Below, in pieces: positions 46,333-55,095 of a stretch of 64,000 nucleotides of DNA. The position numbers were made by a program, and so were the translations under genes. The stretch's first letter is position 1; each line of letters starts with the position of its first letter. Below the pieces are notes generated by a model. The model searched no databases. It was not told the DNA's origin and saw only the letters and a list, made by a program, of their open reading frames with translations. The stretch spans positions 6,696,001 to 6,760,000 of the forward strand of contig NZ_CP017248.1 in assembly GCF_001735805.1 (NCBI RefSeq), written 5' to 3'. The stretch is from Streptomyces fodineus (lineage in GTDB: Bacteria > Actinomycetota > Actinomycetes > Streptomycetales > Streptomycetaceae).

Positions 46333-47418
46333 ATGCGAGTCACTCACGGCGCACCGCTCGCCCCGATGACGACACTGGGCATCGGAGGCCCGGCAGCGGC
46401 CTTCGTCGATCTGCACGATCCGGCGGACTTTCCCTCCTTTGTCGAGCTCGCCAGCACCTATGACGACGAACCGGTGTGCCTGGGGGCCGGCAGCAACGTC
46501 CTGGTCAGCGACCTGGGCTGCTCGTCCGCCGTGATGCGGATGAACACCAGGGGCGTGCGGTGGGCGGGAGACACCGCCGACGGCCGTACGCTGATCGAGG
46601 TCCAGGCCGGTCATCCACTCGTCGACCTCGTCGCCACCACCATCGACGAGGGCCTGAGCGGTATGGAGATGCTCGTGGGCATCCCCGGGACGACCGGCGC
46701 CACGCCGGTCCAGAACGTCGGCGCCTACGGGCAGGAGATCTCCGACACCCTGGTCGAAGTGACCGCCTGGGACTGGGCGTTGGGACGCAGCGTCACCATG
46801 GAGGCGGCGGCCTGCGGGCTGGGCCACCGCACCAGCGTCTTCAAGGGCTCCCGTCGCTGGACCCTGCTGAAGCTGGTCTTCGGCCTGCGCCGCTCGGAGT
46901 TGAGCGCCCCGGTCACCTATCGCGTGGTCGCCACGGAACTCGATGTCCCGGTGGGCAGCCGGGTCCCCTTGTCTGAGGCCGCCGGGGCGGTGCTCGTCGT
47001 CCGCAAGTCCAAGGGCATGGTGCTGGGCTGCTGTGACACCGACCGGCGGTCGGTCGGCAGTGTGTTCCTCAGTCCCGAAATCACCCCGGTCCAGGCGGAA
47101 CGTCTGCGCGCCCGCAACGCGCCGGTCAACGAGTTCCCCGATGGCTCGACCCGGGTCAGCGCCAGCTGGCTCATCCGCCAGGCCGGCTTCGAACTCGGCG
47201 CCCCGATCGCCGAGGGCGTACGCATCTCGTCGCTGCACTACACCCTGGTCGCCGACGAAGGGGCGAGCGCAGCCGAATTCACCCGGGCCATCGACATCGT
47301 CCAGGAACAGGCCCTGCGCCGAACGGGGGTGCGGCTCACTCCGGAAGTCGACTTCGTCGGGGAACGGGAGCCGGATTCCCGCAGCCGGTATCCGGGGCGC
47401 CAGATCGCGAAGTCGTAG
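46333..47418 (+). CDS. murB: MurB-like UDP-N-acetylenolpyruvoylglucosamine reductase (accessory paralogue)
   Basis: 361 residues of the FAD-dependent MurB family. Visible are TTLGIGGPAAAFVDL (flavin diphosphate), CLGAGSNVLVSDLG, GIPGTTGATPVQNVGAYGQE, the proton-donor serine strand SVGSVFLSPEI, and the C-terminal TPEVDFVGERE with the catalytic Glu. It reduces the enolpyruvyl moiety to form UDP-MurNAc for peptidoglycan. The housekeeping murB normally sits elsewhere in Streptomyces, so this copy in an accessory segment is probably a second enzyme, perhaps for resistance or a specialised pathway. Start supported by CAAGGAG. Confidence 0.85.
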   Translation: MRVTHGAPLAPMTTLGIGGPAAAFVDLHDPADFPSFVELASTYDDEPVCLGAGSNVLVSDLGCSSAVMRMNTRGVRWAGDTADGRTLIEVQAGHPLVDLVATTIDEGLSGMEMLVGIPGTTGATPVQNVGAYGQEISDTLVEVTAWDWALGRSVTMEAAACGLGHRTSVFKGSRRWTLLKLVFGLRRSELSAPVTYRVVATELDVPVGSRVPLSEAAGAVLVVRKSKGMVLGCCDTDRRSVGSVFLSPEITPVQAERLRARNAPVNEFPDGSTRVSASWLIRQAGFELGAPIAEGVRISSLHYTLVADEGASAAEFTRAIDIVQEQALRRTGVRLTPEVDFVGEREPDSRSRYPGRQIAKS

Positions 47419-47530
47419 CGCACGGGCCTCTATTGGCCACCGTCTTCCACCGGATCGTGCTCATGCCTCTGCCGTGACTGGCTCCCGCCCACCCCCTGGC
47501 CTGAGCACATGGCCCGGCGCGTCTCGGGCC

Positions 47531-47809
47531 GGCTGGTTCGCCGTTCCGCTCTCCCAGCAGGGCGAGCTGTTCGGCGGCCGCGCACTCCTCGGGGCCCATC
47601 ACGTTGGACAGGAAGCACGAACCGTGCGACACCCACGTCTGCGAGGACCGCGAGTTGTAGTGAAGACGGAAGCAGTACTTGTTGCCGGACGACGAGCAGA
47701 TGTCGCTTTCGTACGAGGTCACGGCGTAGGCGGACGACGCCCCGGCAAGAAGGGCGGCGCAGGCGTGGCAGCGGTCAGGGCGGCGGCGGAGGCTCGTATG
47801 CGGCCCAAT
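47531..47809 (-). pseudogene. Possible truncated small secreted protein (peptidase-inhibitor-I36-like)
   Basis: The frame begins with a signal-peptide-like segment (LRRRPDRCHACAALLAGASS, then AYA, an AxA cleavage site). It continues SYESDICSSSGNKYCFRLHY and NSRSSQTWVSHGSCFLSNV, which resembles small secreted Streptomyces proteins with YCxxYNS motifs. The only close start is an ATT behind GAGGGGG, and after about residue 93 the frame turns into non-protein-like sequence that runs into the end of murB. Probably a degraded gene. Confidence 0.35.
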
Positions 47810-48259
47810 GGAATTCCCCCTCGTGAAGGTCGAGCCGCACGGGGAGGTGCCTGTTTGATGCTGCGTGTTGTCTTGCCTCCCCGTGCACGGTCATGTGCAT
47901 CCCTACGGTCTGGTCTGGACCTTCTGGATGACACGACGGCACTGTAGACGCACAGTCACCATCAGCAGCAAGGGTGTTGCTGGGGGAGGCCGAAACCATG
48001 TGCCCGCCCGGAATCCGCGGGCGTGCATGACATCTACGTGCTTCCTGTGAAACCGGAACATCGAAACACTCACGGCAACGCGTCGGCGTGACGAAAAACG
48101 TACGTCCTGTCGATGACGAGCAACGCCGTATACGGCCCCGTACTTGACCCGTACATGCTTGAACAGGCCGTGTCGTGGGCACCCACCTCCTACCGGCATT
48201 CACCGCCGGGCCGTACCGGCAGAGGGAGGGCGTCATGGACCGGCGCATCCGGGTACGCG
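47810..48259. other. Gene-free stretch between murB segment and STAS-ANTAR gene
   Basis: Open frames here are shadows without recognisable protein features. A palindrome GCCGTATACGGC followed by GTACTTG occurs at 48125-48146 and recurs with wider spacing at 49155-49181. A loose hairpin (CAGCAA...TTGCTG) lies near 47965-47983. This is where core-like synteny appears to resume. Confidence 0.45.
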
Positions 48260-49036
48260 TCAGCCGGCGCCCCGCCGCCCCGCGCGAGCGCGAGATCGAC
48301 CGCAGGACACCGTCGGGGCGCATCCTGCCGTACTGAGCGCGGCCTCGGCCGGCTCCGGGCCGGCGCCGCCGCGGTTGATCGCCGTCCGCAGGGCGGTGCG
48401 CAGGGGCTCCGGGAGGGGTGCGCCCTCGGGCGTCGCGCTGGCCGTGATCGCCGCCGCCACCCGGCGGAGCTTGGTGTTGGAACGCTGGGAGGCCTCGCGG
48501 AGGATGTCCCAGGCGCGGTCCGGGCCGCAGGCGTGGGTGGCCATCAGGATGCCGCGGGCCTGGTCGATCACCGGGCGGGTGTCGATCGCGTGCCGCAGCT
48601 GCTCGATCTCCAGGCGCAGCGAGTCCAGCTGTTCGGCGCGCTCCAGGGCCACCGCGCAGGCGGTCCGGGGCGGCAGGCCGGCCGGCGGCGCGGTGCGCAG
48701 CGGGTCCGTGGTGTCCAGCCCCATCAGCTCCAGAACCCGGCGCGGCTGCCCCCGCCAGCCGGTGGCCGAGACCGCGATGCCGTGCCGGCGGCCGTACTCG
48801 CGCAGCACGTCCAGGAACGCCGGGCCGGTGGTGTCCATGAAGGACACCTCCGTCAGGTCCAGCTCGATCCGGGTGACATCCGCCGGCAGCGCGGCCAGGA
48901 CCCCGGCGAGGGTGTCCGTACAGCCGTGGACGAGCTCGCCGCGCGTGCGCAGGACCACCGGACCACCCTGTGCGCGGCCCTCGACGACCAGGGTGCCCGG
49001 CCGTTCGGTGTGCGGTGCGTGTGCCGCTGAAGTCAT
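48260..49036 (-). CDS. STAS-ANTAR fusion regulator
   Basis: 258 residues. The N-terminal STAS (anti-anti-sigma-like) domain (about 15-110) has RIELDLTEVSFMDTTGPAFL; the phosphorylatable Ser position reads Asp/Thr (MDTTG). The ANTAR RNA-binding domain (about 150-210) reads LRLEIEQLRHAIDTRPVIDQ, ARGILMATHACGPDRAWDIL. ANTAR domains prevent transcription termination by binding paired hexaloop hairpins in mRNA. Such fusions usually respond to stress through a partner-switching kinase. It is divergent from the adjacent MEDS/ATPase gene, which may be that partner. Confidence 0.85.
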   Translation of the reverse strand: MTSAAHAPHTERPGTLVVEGRAQGGPVVLRTRGELVHGCTDTLAGVLAALPADVTRIELDLTEVSFMDTTGPAFLDVLREYGRRHGIAVSATGWRGQPRRVLELMGLDTTDPLRTAPPAGLPPRTACAVALERAEQLDSLRLEIEQLRHAIDTRPVIDQARGILMATHACGPDRAWDILREASQRSNTKLRRVAAAITASATPEGAPLPEPLRTALRTAINRGGAGPEPAEAALSTAGCAPTVSCGRSRARAGRRGAG

Positions 49037-49198
49037 CTCCGCGTCCCGTTCTCCGCCCTCTTGGGTCCCCTCCGGTGCCTCGCCCCTCGCGTGCCCCGGC
49101 ACGGGGCGGCTACACCCGCCGCGCCCCAAATCCCGTCCGGGGCAGGTGAGCCGAGCCGTATACGGGGCACCCCTGTACTTGTGCGAACGGGAGAACGC

Positions 49199-50233
49199 AT
49201 GAGCGGATCCGATGCGGTGCGGGGTCGGCGCGCCCGCGCCGGGCCGGCGCCCGCCCCGCCACGGCCCGGAGCGGGTCAGGCCGGCGAGCCCGGCGACTCC
49301 TTCGAGCCCTTCGTGCATCCGGCGCTGTTCTACGGCGACCCGCGGGAGTACCTGGCCGGGACCGTGCCGTTCGTCCGTACCGCGCTCGCGGCCGGGGCGC
49401 CCGTCGCGGTCGCCGTGCCCGGCGAGAACCTGCGGCTGATCCGGGAGGCGCTGGGCGCCGACGGCGACGCCGTACGGTTCCTGGACATGCGGGAGGCCGG
49501 CCGCAACCCCGGCCGGATCATCCCCGGCGTCCTGCGCGCCTTCACCGACGCCCAGCCGCCCGGCCGGCGCGTCCGCATCATCGGCGAGCCGGTCTGGGCG
49601 GACCGCAGCCCGGCCGAGTACCCGGCCTGCGCCCAGCACGAGGCGCTGATCAACGCCGCGTTCCGGGGCCGCGAGGTCACCATCCTGTGCCCGTACGACA
49701 CCGCCCGGCTGGACCGGCGCGCACTCGCCGACGCCCACGCCACCCACCCGGTCGTCATCCCGGCCGGCCCCGGCGCGCGGCGCAGGAGCGAGGCCTACGA
49801 TCCCGAGGACGTGGTCGCCCGCTACAACGTGCCGCTGCCGCCCGCCCCCAGCGCCGGCCCGGGCGTGCTCAGGGCCGCCTTCGACGAGGGTTCCCTGGCC
49901 GCCGTACGGCACCTGGCCACCGAGCACGGCGCCCGGCTCGGCCTGACCGGCCAGGGGCTGGAGAACCTGGCCCTGATCACCGCCGAGCTGACCACCAACA
50001 GTGTCGTCCACGGCGGTGGCGGCGGGGGGCTCACGGTGTGGGGCGAGGGCGGGCATGTGCTGTGCGAGGTCCACGACGAGGGCCGGCTCACCGACCCCCT
50101 GGCCGGCCGCCGGCCGGCCGCTCCCGATCAGCGGGGCGGGCGTGGGCTGCTGCTGGTCAATCTGGTGGCGGATCTGGTGCGGATGCATGTGGGAGGCGGT
50201 GGTACGGCGATCCGGTGCTACCTGGCGAGGTGA
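49199..50233 (+). CDS. MEDS-domain plus histidine-kinase-like ATPase regulator
   Basis: 344 residues. An N-terminal MEDS domain (about 38-205) has FVHPALFYGDPREYLAGTVP and VTILCPYDTARLD, as in methanogen/methylotroph sensory proteins. The C-terminal HATPase_c_2 (about 225-340) has the N box ENLALITAELTTNSVVHGGG and the G box GGRGLLLVNLVADLV. This is the RsbW-like anti-sigma kinase class. It likely acts in partner switching with STAS proteins, including the divergent STAS-ANTAR product. Start ATG 49199 follows a GGGAG about 9 bases upstream. Confidence 0.85.
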   Translation: MSGSDAVRGRRARAGPAPAPPRPGAGQAGEPGDSFEPFVHPALFYGDPREYLAGTVPFVRTALAAGAPVAVAVPGENLRLIREALGADGDAVRFLDMREAGRNPGRIIPGVLRAFTDAQPPGRRVRIIGEPVWADRSPAEYPACAQHEALINAAFRGREVTILCPYDTARLDRRALADAHATHPVVIPAGPGARRRSEAYDPEDVVARYNVPLPPAPSAGPGVLRAAFDEGSLAAVRHLATEHGARLGLTGQGLENLALITAELTTNSVVHGGGGGGLTVWGEGGHVLCEVHDEGRLTDPLAGRRPAAPDQRGGRGLLLVNLVADLVRMHVGGGGTAIRCYLAR

Positions 50234-50267
50234 GGACGTGGTTCGGCACCGGTGGCGGTGCGGAGCT

Positions 50268-51305
50268 TCAGGCGGCCAGCGGGTTCAGGACCAGTGGCTC
50301 GATCAGGCCTTCCAGCATGGCGCCGATGCCCTGGGCCGCGCAGATGTCGGGCCGCTCGGCGATGTGCACCGGCATTCCCGTGGCCTGCCGCAGCATCTGG
50401 TCGAAGCCGGGCAGCAGCGCCGAGCCGCCGACCATCGTGATCCCGCTGTCGGCGAGGTCGGCGACCAGGTCGGGCGGGCAGTCCCGCAGCACCTTGCCGA
50501 TGCCGTCCAGTACGGCGGTCAGCGGGGTCTGGATCGCGTCGCGTACGGCGGCGGTGTCGACGCGCACGCTGCGCGCGAGCCCGGTGACCACGTCCCGGCC
50601 GTGGATCTCGGTGGAGGCCGGGCCGTGCGCGGTCAGCCCGTTGCCGGACAGGGCCAGTTGCAGCGGGCGCACCGACTGGCTGGGCAGCAACAGCTCGTGC
50701 TCGTGCCGCAGATGCTGCACGATCGCGTGGTCCACGGCCTCCCCGCCCACCGGTATCCGCTCGGCGGTGACGATCGAGCCGAGGGACAGCACCGCCACCT
50801 GGGTGGCCGCCGCCCCGCACACCATGATCATGGTGGCTTCGGGGCGCTCGACCGGCAGCCCGCAGCCGACGGCCGCCGCGATCAGCGTGTCCACCAGCTC
50901 CACCCGGCGCGCGCCCAGGCCGACCAGCGTCTCGATGGTCGCCCGCTGGGCCAGCGGATCGGCGTCGTGCGGGGTGCAGGCCGCCGCCCGCAGCCGCAGA
51001 TTGCGCCGCAGACTACGGCGCATCTTGTCGCCGAGCAGCTGCCGCAGCATGCGCTGGGCCATCTCGATGTCGACCACCGTGCCACCGGCGATGGGCCGTA
51101 CGACCCGGATGTAGCCCGGCGTCCGGCCCGTCATCTTCTGCGCGAACTCGCCCACGGCTATGAGCGCCCCGCTCCGGGTGTTCACGGCGGCGACCGAGGG
51201 CTCGTCGACGACCAGACCCGCACCCTTCACATACACCCGGGTACGGGCCGCCCCCAGGTCGACGGCGAAGTGGCAGCGGCGCAACTGCTCCAGACTGACG
51301 GTCAC
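50268..51305 (-). CDS. mbl: MreB/Mbl-like actin homologue
   Basis: 345 residues of the MreB family. HFAVDLGAARTRVYVKG is phosphate-1, VVDEPSVAAVN follows, MIMVCGAAATQVAVLSLG is phosphate-2, and GITMVGGSALLPGFDQML is the adenosine motif. It is more divergent than housekeeping MreB. In Streptomyces a second copy (Mbl) is linked to spore-wall formation, and its location near hrdA/dnaG fits my memory of S. coelicolor. GTG 51305 has GGAGG 7 bases upstream. Confidence 0.85.
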   Translation of the reverse strand: MTVSLEQLRRCHFAVDLGAARTRVYVKGAGLVVDEPSVAAVNTRSGALIAVGEFAQKMTGRTPGYIRVVRPIAGGTVVDIEMAQRMLRQLLGDKMRRSLRRNLRLRAAACTPHDADPLAQRATIETLVGLGARRVELVDTLIAAAVGCGLPVERPEATMIMVCGAAATQVAVLSLGSIVTAERIPVGGEAVDHAIVQHLRHEHELLLPSQSVRPLQLALSGNGLTAHGPASTEIHGRDVVTGLARSVRVDTAAVRDAIQTPLTAVLDGIGKVLRDCPPDLVADLADSGITMVGGSALLPGFDQMLRQATGMPVHIAERPDICAAQGIGAMLEGLIEPLVLNPLAA

Positions 51306-51541
51306 GGCGGATCCTCCCGGTGCGGTTGGCGGGCCTCTCCCTGCATCCTGCGGGGGCCGCGAGGGCGGGCGCCTGCTGGAGGGGGCCGGGCGGGGTGCCG
51401 CCGAACGGGGGTTTTCGGCCGCGGCTCGCCGCACGGTGGTGGACTCGGGGCCGGATTCCCCACTCGCCGGGTCCGCCCACTGCGCCGTTCGCGTCGTGGG
51501 GAGGGGTGTCCCCCATCGACACCGACGCCGGGACCGGCGAC

Positions 51542-52887
51542 CTAGGACCCGAGCTGGTTCACGATCCCTCTGATCAGCCCCAGCTCCAGCAGATCCTGCG
51601 GGCGGATCCGCAGTTGCTCGGCGGTCGCCTCGACCTCGTCCTTGGGACGCTTGAGGATGGCCGCCGCCAGCTCCGGTGCGATCACCGAGAAGTAACTGTC
51701 GGGCGTGGCCCAGGTGTGGGCCGGTGCGGCCAGGGCCAGGGCGCCGCCGGAGCCGCCCTCGCCGATGACGAGCGTGGTGATGGGGACGCGGGCGGACGCC
51801 ACCGCCCCGAACACCTCGGCGATCGCGGCCCCGGCCCCCTGCCGCTCCGCCTCGGCGTCGTTGGCCGCGCCCGGCGTGTCCACCAGGGTCAGCACCGGGA
51901 TGCCGAGCCGGTCCGCGAGCCGGATCAGCCGGGCCGCGGTGCGGTACCCGGCGGGCCGGGTGGCCGTCCCGGTCTGCGCCGCGTAGGCCACGGTACGGCC
52001 GTCCCGCGCACCGAATCCGCACAGCATGCCGTCGGGGTCCGTACCGCCGCACCGGTCACCGCTGATGTCGCGGCGGTGAGTGAAGTAGGCGTCCAAGTAG
52101 ACGCGTGCGCGGGGGCGTTCGGGGAGCGGGCGCGCTGGACGGCGTCCCAGCCGGTGACCGGGAGGTCGACCCTGCTCGGTGCGGGGGGCGGGGGAGGAGC
52201 GTCGGGGAACGCAGAGGTGAGCAGCAGCAGCCACGCCCCCAGCACCCCCTTCAGTTCCGCCGGATCCACCACCGCGTCCGCCGAACCCGCCGCCACCTGG
52301 GACTCCGCCGTGTACGCGGACGGGTCGGCGCCGGGCGGGCGGACGCGGGAGCCGGCGAAGCCCACCTGGGCGGCGGGGAGGGCCAGGACGATGTCGGCGC
52401 CGGCGCCGAGGGTGGCCCAGCCGCCGCCGGTCGTGGGGTCGCGCAGGACGGCGATCTGCGGCAGGCCCGCCTCCCGGGTGAGCGCCGACTCGCGGGCCAC
52501 GCGCTGGAGCTGGGTGAGGGCGAGCATGCCCTCCTGCATCCGGCTGCCGCCGGTGGCGACCAACGGCACGACCGGCAGGCGGTGTTCGCGGGCGTGGGCG
52601 TACGCCGCCTCCAGCCGGTCTCCGGTGCGCTGGCCGAGGGAGCCGCCGAGGAAGCCGAACTCGAAGGCGATCAGTACGGCCGGGGTGCCCTCGACGCGCG
52701 CGGTGCCGCAGACGACCGACTCCGTCTCGCCGGTGCGTTCGGCGGCACGGGCGCGGGAGGCGTCGTAACCCTGCCAGCCGAGGGGGCCGTCCGGACTGGA
52801 CTGCCTTGGTGGCGGGGGGAGTTCGGTGAAGGTGCCGGGGTCGGTGACCAGGGTCAGGATCTCCCGGGCCGAGTGCCGCTCACGCAT
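51542..52887 (-). pseudogene. Acetyl/propionyl-CoA carboxylase carboxyltransferase, broken by a frameshift
   Basis: The first part (52887 down to about 52125) is an AccD-like beta half (GFLGGSLGQRTGDRLEAAYA, TGGSRMQEGML, DPTTGGGWATLGAGADIVLA). The second (about 52130 to 51542) is the AccA-like alpha half (LVDTPGAANDAEAERQGAGA, VIGEGGSGGALALA). The natural join is DAVQRARSP then ERPRARVYLDAYF, but the two lie in different frames. One G seems to be missing in the plus-strand run GGGG at 52121-52124. Either a real mutation or a homopolymer sequencing error. It overlaps the acyl-CoA ligase gene by 8 bp and would use its product. Confidence 0.85.
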
Positions 52888-54367
52888 CGGCGACCAGCGC
52901 CCGCTTCATGATCTTCCCCATGTCGTTGCGGGGGAGCGCGTCCAGGTAGCGGACGACGCGCGGGCGCTTGTGCGGGGCGAGGCGGCGGGCCACGTGGTCC
53001 GCCAGCTCCTCGGCGGCGGGCGGTGCCTGGGGGTCCGCCGGGACGATCCAGGCCACGATCCGCTCGCCCAGGTCCGCGTCCGGCTCCCCGGTGACCGCCG
53101 CCTCCCGCACCCCCGGGTGCTCCAGCAGCGCGTTCTCGATCTCACCGGCCCCGATCTTGTACCCGCCGCTCTTGATCAGGTCGGTGGCCTTGCGCCCGAC
53201 GATCCGTACGTAGCCGTCGGGCTCGCGGACGGCCATGTCACCCGTGCGGAACCAGCCGTCGGCGGTGAACGCCGCGGCCGTGGCGTCGGGGCGGTTCAGG
53301 TACTCGGTGAACAGGTTCGGGCCGCGCACCTGGATCTCGCCGACGCTCTCCCCGTCGTACGCGGTGATCGGCGTCCCGTCCTCCTCCACGAGCCGCAGCC
53401 CGACGCCGGGCAGCGGGACACCGACCGTCCCCGCGCGCGGCTCGCCGTCGGCCCGCACGCTGGTGTTCATCAGCGTCTCCGTCATGCCGTACCGCTCGAT
53501 CACCCGGCGCCCGGTCGCCGTCGCGATCCGCTCGTGGTCGTGCACCGGCAGCGCGGCCGAGCCGGACACCAGCAGCCGGGCCCGCGCCAGCGCCTTGGCC
53601 AGTTCCGGGTCCTCGGGGAGGGCCTCGGCGATGCGGTGGTACATCGTCGGCACCCCGAACAGCATGGTCGCGCCGGCGTTCAGCTCCCGGGTCACGCCCT
53701 CGGTGCCGAACCGGCCCAGATGCCGGACGCTGCCGCCGCGCCGCAGCGGGCCGAGGGTGCCCAGCACGAGCCCGTGCACATGGAACAGCGGCAGCCCGTG
53801 TACCAGCACATCGTCCGCCGTCCACTGCCAGGCGTCGGCGAGCGCGTCCAGGGTGGTGGCGAGGGCCCGGCGGGGCAGGACGGCGCCCTTGGGCGGGCCG
53901 GTGGTGCCGGAGGTGTAGACGATCAGCGCCGGGTCCTCCTCCGAGGCCGCTTCGTCGGGTACGGCACCGCGGGCGGCCGCGTCGACATCGATACGCGCCA
54001 ACGCACCGAGTGCCTCGGGGAGTTGGGCGCCCGGTGCGGCCAGCACCAGTGTCGGGGCGCTGTCGGAGACGATGTGCGCGAGTTCCTTGTCGCCCGACTT
54101 CGGGTTCAGCGGCACGGCGGCCACCCCGGCGAGCAGCGCCGCCGGCACGGCGACGGCGGTCTCCAGCTCGGGCGTGGCCCACACGGCCACCCGGCCGGCG
54201 CCCCGCAGCCGGGCGGCGAGCGCCCCGGCGGCCCCGGCCAGCTCGCCGTACGTCAACGACCGTTCGCCGAACCGCAGGGCGATCCTCCCCCAGACTTCGT
54301 CCGGGAGGACCCCCATCTCGCTGCGCTTGCCCGGACCGTCCGTCAGAGCGGGGAAGAGGGAGGACAC
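52880..54367 (-). CDS. Malonyl-CoA-synthetase-like acyl-CoA ligase (MatB type)
   Basis: 495 residues. The adenylate-forming motifs are LIVYTSGTTGPPKGAVLPRR, VIERYGMTET, GWFRTGDMAVREPDGYVRIV and GRKATDLIKSGGYKIGAGEI, and the catalytic Lys is in PRNDMGKIMKR. MatB-like enzymes make malonyl- or methylmalonyl-CoA from the diacid. The GTG at 54367 is preferred, since AGGAG lies 9 bases upstream and the protein then begins SSLFPAL. The N-terminus carries an in-frame insertion (GVLPDEVWG) from a palindromic repeat at 54285-54315. Confidence 0.87.
   Translation of the reverse strand: MSSLFPALTDGPGKRSEMGVLPDEVWGRIALRFGERSLTYGELAGAAGALAARLRGAGRVAVWATPELETAVAVPAALLAGVAAVPLNPKSGDKELAHIVSDSAPTLVLAAPGAQLPEALGALARIDVDAAARGAVPDEAASEEDPALIVYTSGTTGPPKGAVLPRRALATTLDALADAWQWTADDVLVHGLPLFHVHGLVLGTLGPLRRGGSVRHLGRFGTEGVTRELNAGATMLFGVPTMYHRIAEALPEDPELAKALARARLLVSGSAALPVHDHERIATATGRRVIERYGMTETLMNTSVRADGEPRAGTVGVPLPGVGLRLVEEDGTPITAYDGESVGEIQVRGPNLFTEYLNRPDATAAAFTADGWFRTGDMAVREPDGYVRIVGRKATDLIKSGGYKIGAGEIENALLEHPGVREAAVTGEPDADLGERIVAWIVPADPQAPPAAEELADHVARRLAPHKRPRVVRYLDALPRNDMGKIMKRALVADA
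54285..54315 (-). repeat. GC-rich palindromic repeat inserted in frame in the acyl-CoA ligase gene
   Basis: Read on the coding strand: TGGGGGTCCTCCCGGACGAA, then GTCTGGGGGAG. It shares the TGGGGGTCC...CGAAGTC...TGGGGGAG plan and the same orientation relative to its gene as the jetC copy at 17813-17852. It encodes GVLPDEVWG between the SSLFPAL leader and the conserved RIALRFGERSLTYGEL. Confidence 0.75.
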
Positions 54368-54416
54368 GCGACGCACTCCTAACTGTGGGACTGTCGATCG
54401 ACCGTCGGCACCCTTC

Positions 54417-55022
54417 CTACACCAGGAGCCTCGAACCGACGACCGCGCTCAGGTCGGCCGCGAGCCGCAACTCGGTGGCGCGCAGCGCGGGATGCTCCAG
54501 CCAGAGCAGCCGGGCCCGGTCCGGCTCGCCCTCGTGCAGCGGCGGCCGGCCGGTCGCCGGGGTGAAGTCGTCCACGACGACCGTCCCGCCGGGCACGAGC
54601 AGCCGCTCGATGTCGGCGGGCGGATCCCCGGCCGCCTTGCCCTGCCCGCCCCCGTCGAGCACGAGCAGGTCGAAGGGCCCGTACTCCTCGATCCGCCGCC
54701 AGTCGCCGCCGAGCACGGTGACCTCGGCCCGCCCCGAGAACAGCCGCGCGGCGGCCCGAGCCCGCTGCGGATGCCGCTCCACGCTGTACAGCCGCACCCC
54801 CGGCGCCGCCCCCGAGGCCAGCCAGGCCAGGCCCACCCCGAGGCCGGTCCCCGTCTCCCCGATGCGGGAGCGGGCCCCGCCCGCCAGCGCGTGCAGCAGG
54901 CGGCCCTGTTCGGGGCGGCAGGAGTACGGGAAGCGGTGGGCCCGGGCGGTCGTGAGCGCGGCCCGTACGAGGGGCGGGAGCCCGGGCACACCGGTGTACG
55001 CGTCGGTGCCGTCGATGGCCAT
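54417..55022 (-). CDS. SAM-dependent O-methyltransferase-like protein
   Basis: 201 residues with a class I methyltransferase core: RIGETGTGLGVGLAWLAS (motif I), VRLYSVERHPQRARAA, VTVLGGDWRRI, FDLLVLDGGGQ and GGTVVVDDFTP. It resembles the SAM-binding O-methyltransferase type acting on small molecules. The ATG at 55022 was chosen; upstream codons overlap the promoter of the divergent ATP-grasp gene. Substrate unknown. Confidence 0.8.
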   Translation of the reverse strand: MAIDGTDAYTGVPGLPPLVRAALTTARAHRFPYSCRPEQGRLLHALAGGARSRIGETGTGLGVGLAWLASGAAPGVRLYSVERHPQRARAAARLFSGRAEVTVLGGDWRRIEEYGPFDLLVLDGGGQGKAAGDPPADIERLLVPGGTVVVDDFTPATGRPPLHEGEPDRARLLWLEHPALRATELRLAADLSAVVGSRLLV

Positions 55023-55095
55023 ATTCACTTCATACCGGACGGCGACGGTTGTTAGCCTCACCGCGATCGAACCGTCGTACGACAGGGAGGCCGCC

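Noticed and set aside
47775..48323. 182-residue minus-strand frame between murB and the STAS-ANTAR gene
   Set aside because: No protein-like features, ends in a polyproline tail and conflicts with a better signal-peptide frame.
51497..51512. GGGGAGGGGTGTCCCCC as a third copy of the palindromic repeat
   Set aside because: It lacks the CGAAG core and the TGGGGGAG arm; ordinary GC-rich sequence explains it.
52111..52140. Programmed ribosomal frameshifting in the carboxyltransferase gene
   Set aside because: No slippery heptamer followed by a pseudoknot-like stem was apparent; a missing base in a G run is simpler.
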